Shown here in pieces: positions 63,226 to 64,000 of a stretch of 64,000 bases of DNA. Origin of the DNA: Bordetella parapertussis. GTDB taxonomy: Bacteria > Pseudomonadota > Gammaproteobacteria > Burkholderiales > JACQAP01. The position numbers were made by a program, and so were the translations under genes. The notes under the pieces are model-generated. The model was not told the origin of the DNA. It saw only the letters and a list, made by a program, of their open reading frames with translations, and ran no database searches. Each line of letters starts with the position of its first letter. Within the stretch, counting starts at the first letter, position 1. The DNA is taken from the NCBI GenBank assembly GCA_945900965.1, contig CAMDKM010000007.1, positions 1 through 64,000 on the forward strand. The letters run 5' to 3'.

Positions 63226-63609
63226 TCAGGGCTTGCGGGAAAAGCGGACGAGCCAATCGTCGGCCTGCCTCTGCCCTTCGGCAATTTCTTCTTCCTTCAT
63301 CAAATGCGCCAAGCCGTCCCGATAACGCGACGCGACCGACACGGCCGATTCCGAGGCGATGACAAACCATTTGTAAGCCGTGACATAGTCCACCGTCAGG
63401 CTGTTGCCATCGTAGTACATGCGACCAAGCAGGAATTGCGCTTCGCCATCGCCCTCTTCTGCTGCTTTCTCAAACCATGTGACGGCCCCATCGTAGTCGC
63501 GCGCGCGAAAGGCCTGAACGCCCTTGTAGAACAGTTCGACATCCTCGGCGACGGCCAGGTCAGCCCCCAGCGACATCAACAGCAGCAGTGCGCTCAATAG
63601 AATTTTCAC
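63226..63609 (-). CDS. Exported Sel1-like repeat protein
   Basis: A 127-residue protein with a signal peptide (ILLSALLLLMSLGADLAVA) and one to two Sel1-type repeats: YKGVQAFRARDYDGAVTWFE then KAAEEGDGEAQFLLGRMYYD and the following DYVTAYKWFVIASE. Such helical repeats mediate protein contacts, usually in the periplasm. The start is GTG at 63609. The C-terminus is charged. No specific role is visible. Confidence 0.8.
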   Translation of the reverse strand: MKILLSALLLLMSLGADLAVAEDVELFYKGVQAFRARDYDGAVTWFEKAAEEGDGEAQFLLGRMYYDGNSLTVDYVTAYKWFVIASESAVSVASRYRDGLAHLMKEEEIAEGQRQADDWLVRFSRKP

Positions 63610-63713
63610 GTCATCAATCCCTTTTCAGTCGTTTCCAGGTCGCGCCTCTCCAATGCGCGGCGAGAATTCAAAGGTATCACGCTCCGGTTCCGTGCGCAGC
63701 ATCGCAAAAGACC

Positions 63714-63745
63714 CTTGCGAGCAGGCACACTTGCGAGCAGGCACA
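63714..63745. repeat. Perfect 16-bp tandem duplication
   Basis: CTTGCGAGCAGGCACA occurs twice without mismatch, 63714-63729 and 63730-63745. It lies in the 250-bp upstream region of the gene at 63859 and may be a repeated binding site or a recent slippage event. Confidence 0.8.
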
Positions 63746-63798
63746 GTGTCCCGCAAGACCTACCTGTCGTACCATATGCCGTGGCTTGCGCTGGACCC

Positions 63799-63814
63799 TA
63801 CCGACTAGTTGGTA
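63799..63814. promoter_or_regulatory. Near-palindromic operator-like site
   Basis: TACCGACTAGTTGGTA matches its own reverse complement at 14 of 16 positions. The half-site ACCGAC around a CTAG centre is typical of TetR/AcrR-family operators. It lies 45 bp upstream of the ATG at 63859, where a repressor would block transcription. No regulator gene is visible inside the window; it may lie just beyond the right edge. Confidence 0.5.
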
Positions 63815-63858
63815 ATATCGGGACGCTAGAACCGTTTTTTAACCATGGATGAGACCTC

Positions 63859-64000
63859 ATGAACAATGTATCGATCCGAAACAAATGTTCCTTCTCGGCG
63901 CCGAATGCACGAATTGCAATCCTCGTCGCGAGCCTGATGGCCGGCGCGACCGTCCTTCCGGGAAATTCCTTGGCGGCAGACGTTTTCAGGCCTGGCAACA
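63859..64000 (+). CDS. Exported protein, 5' end only (partial)
   Basis: The gene runs off the right edge; 47 residues are visible. They begin MNNVSIRNKCSFSAPNARIA and contain a signal peptide (IAILVASLMAGATVLPGNSL) with probable cleavage after SLAA. The mature protein starts ADVFRPGN. Family cannot be determined. The upstream operator-like palindrome suggests regulated expression of an envelope or secreted protein. Confidence 0.65.
   Translation, partial: MNNVSIRNKCSFSAPNARIAILVASLMAGATVLPGNSLAADVFRPGN

Overview
The window looks like a chromosomal segment of a GC-rich betaproteobacterium (Burkholderiales or Nitrosomonadales in the broad sense), possibly an uncultured lineage. Gene content and order support this: rppH, a spermidine-synthase-like gene, proS and a lytic transglycosylase lie together; a tlpA/yihY pair is followed by a decayed wrbA, hugZ and a DUF2069 gene; and a branched-chain ABC transporter has its permease and ATPase fused (LivM-LivG). 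I see no rRNA, tRNA or CRISPR array.

Layout. Positions 1-2016 are accessory debris: a small hypothetical gene, a truncated HD hydrolase, a truncated DUF433 gene and the first 28 codons of an integron-type integrase. Their orientation fits an integron remnant. Positions 2017-11179 hold a lactonase-like MBL enzyme, a carboxymuconolactone decarboxylase-like protein, a complete livK/F/MG/H uptake operon, an MmgE/PrpD protein and a 3-hydroxyisobutyrate-dehydrogenase-like enzyme, all on the minus strand and apparently catabolic. Positions 11244-20998 carry a degenerate REC-cyclase-kinase protein, a methyltransferase, an MFS-PlsC fusion, class I aldolase, gamma carbonic anhydrase, an orphan ParA and glycerol kinase. 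Positions 21072-30126 carry a small-molecule kinase, a divergent enolase paralogue, a thioesterase, an AKR/SDR/GNAT operon, quinone reductase, an HD protein and an exported RNase with a barstar-like protein. Positions 30116-41943 are mostly housekeeping (rppH, proS, lytic transglycosylase, tlpA, yihY, hugZ, gluQ) plus an HDOD-REC-GGDEF protein and an ECF sigma/anti-sigma pair. Positions 42214-59979 are metabolic: a Baeyer-Villiger-type monooxygenase, a lysine-degradation pair (saccharopine dehydrogenase-like plus aminoadipate-semialdehyde dehydrogenase-like), an MBL enzyme, an SDR, two M20 peptidases, a long dCTP deaminase, a Nudix-MBL fusion and an RlmN-like enzyme. Positions 60159-64000 hold two degenerate EAL proteins, a GIY-YIG protein, two inverted copies of a MITE-like element, a Sel1 protein and the start of an exported protein.

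The most striking unexplained structure is a family of intergenic inverted-repeat elements, at least nine paired loci in the first 30 kb plus solo arms later. Each arm is a few copies of a purine-rich 9-nt unit of the general form CRCRRAGRN. The two arms of a locus complement each other and enclose an unrelated 60-120 nt loop, but the unit differs between loci mainly by A/G changes. The elements sit tightly against start or stop codons, and one has been duplicated together with the 3' end of its neighbour gene. A second class of 7-nt G-rich tandem repeats, some able to form G-quadruplexes, lies upstream of several genes, and one 7-nt tract lies inside the anti-sigma gene. All functional calls come from reading the sequence; no database search was run.
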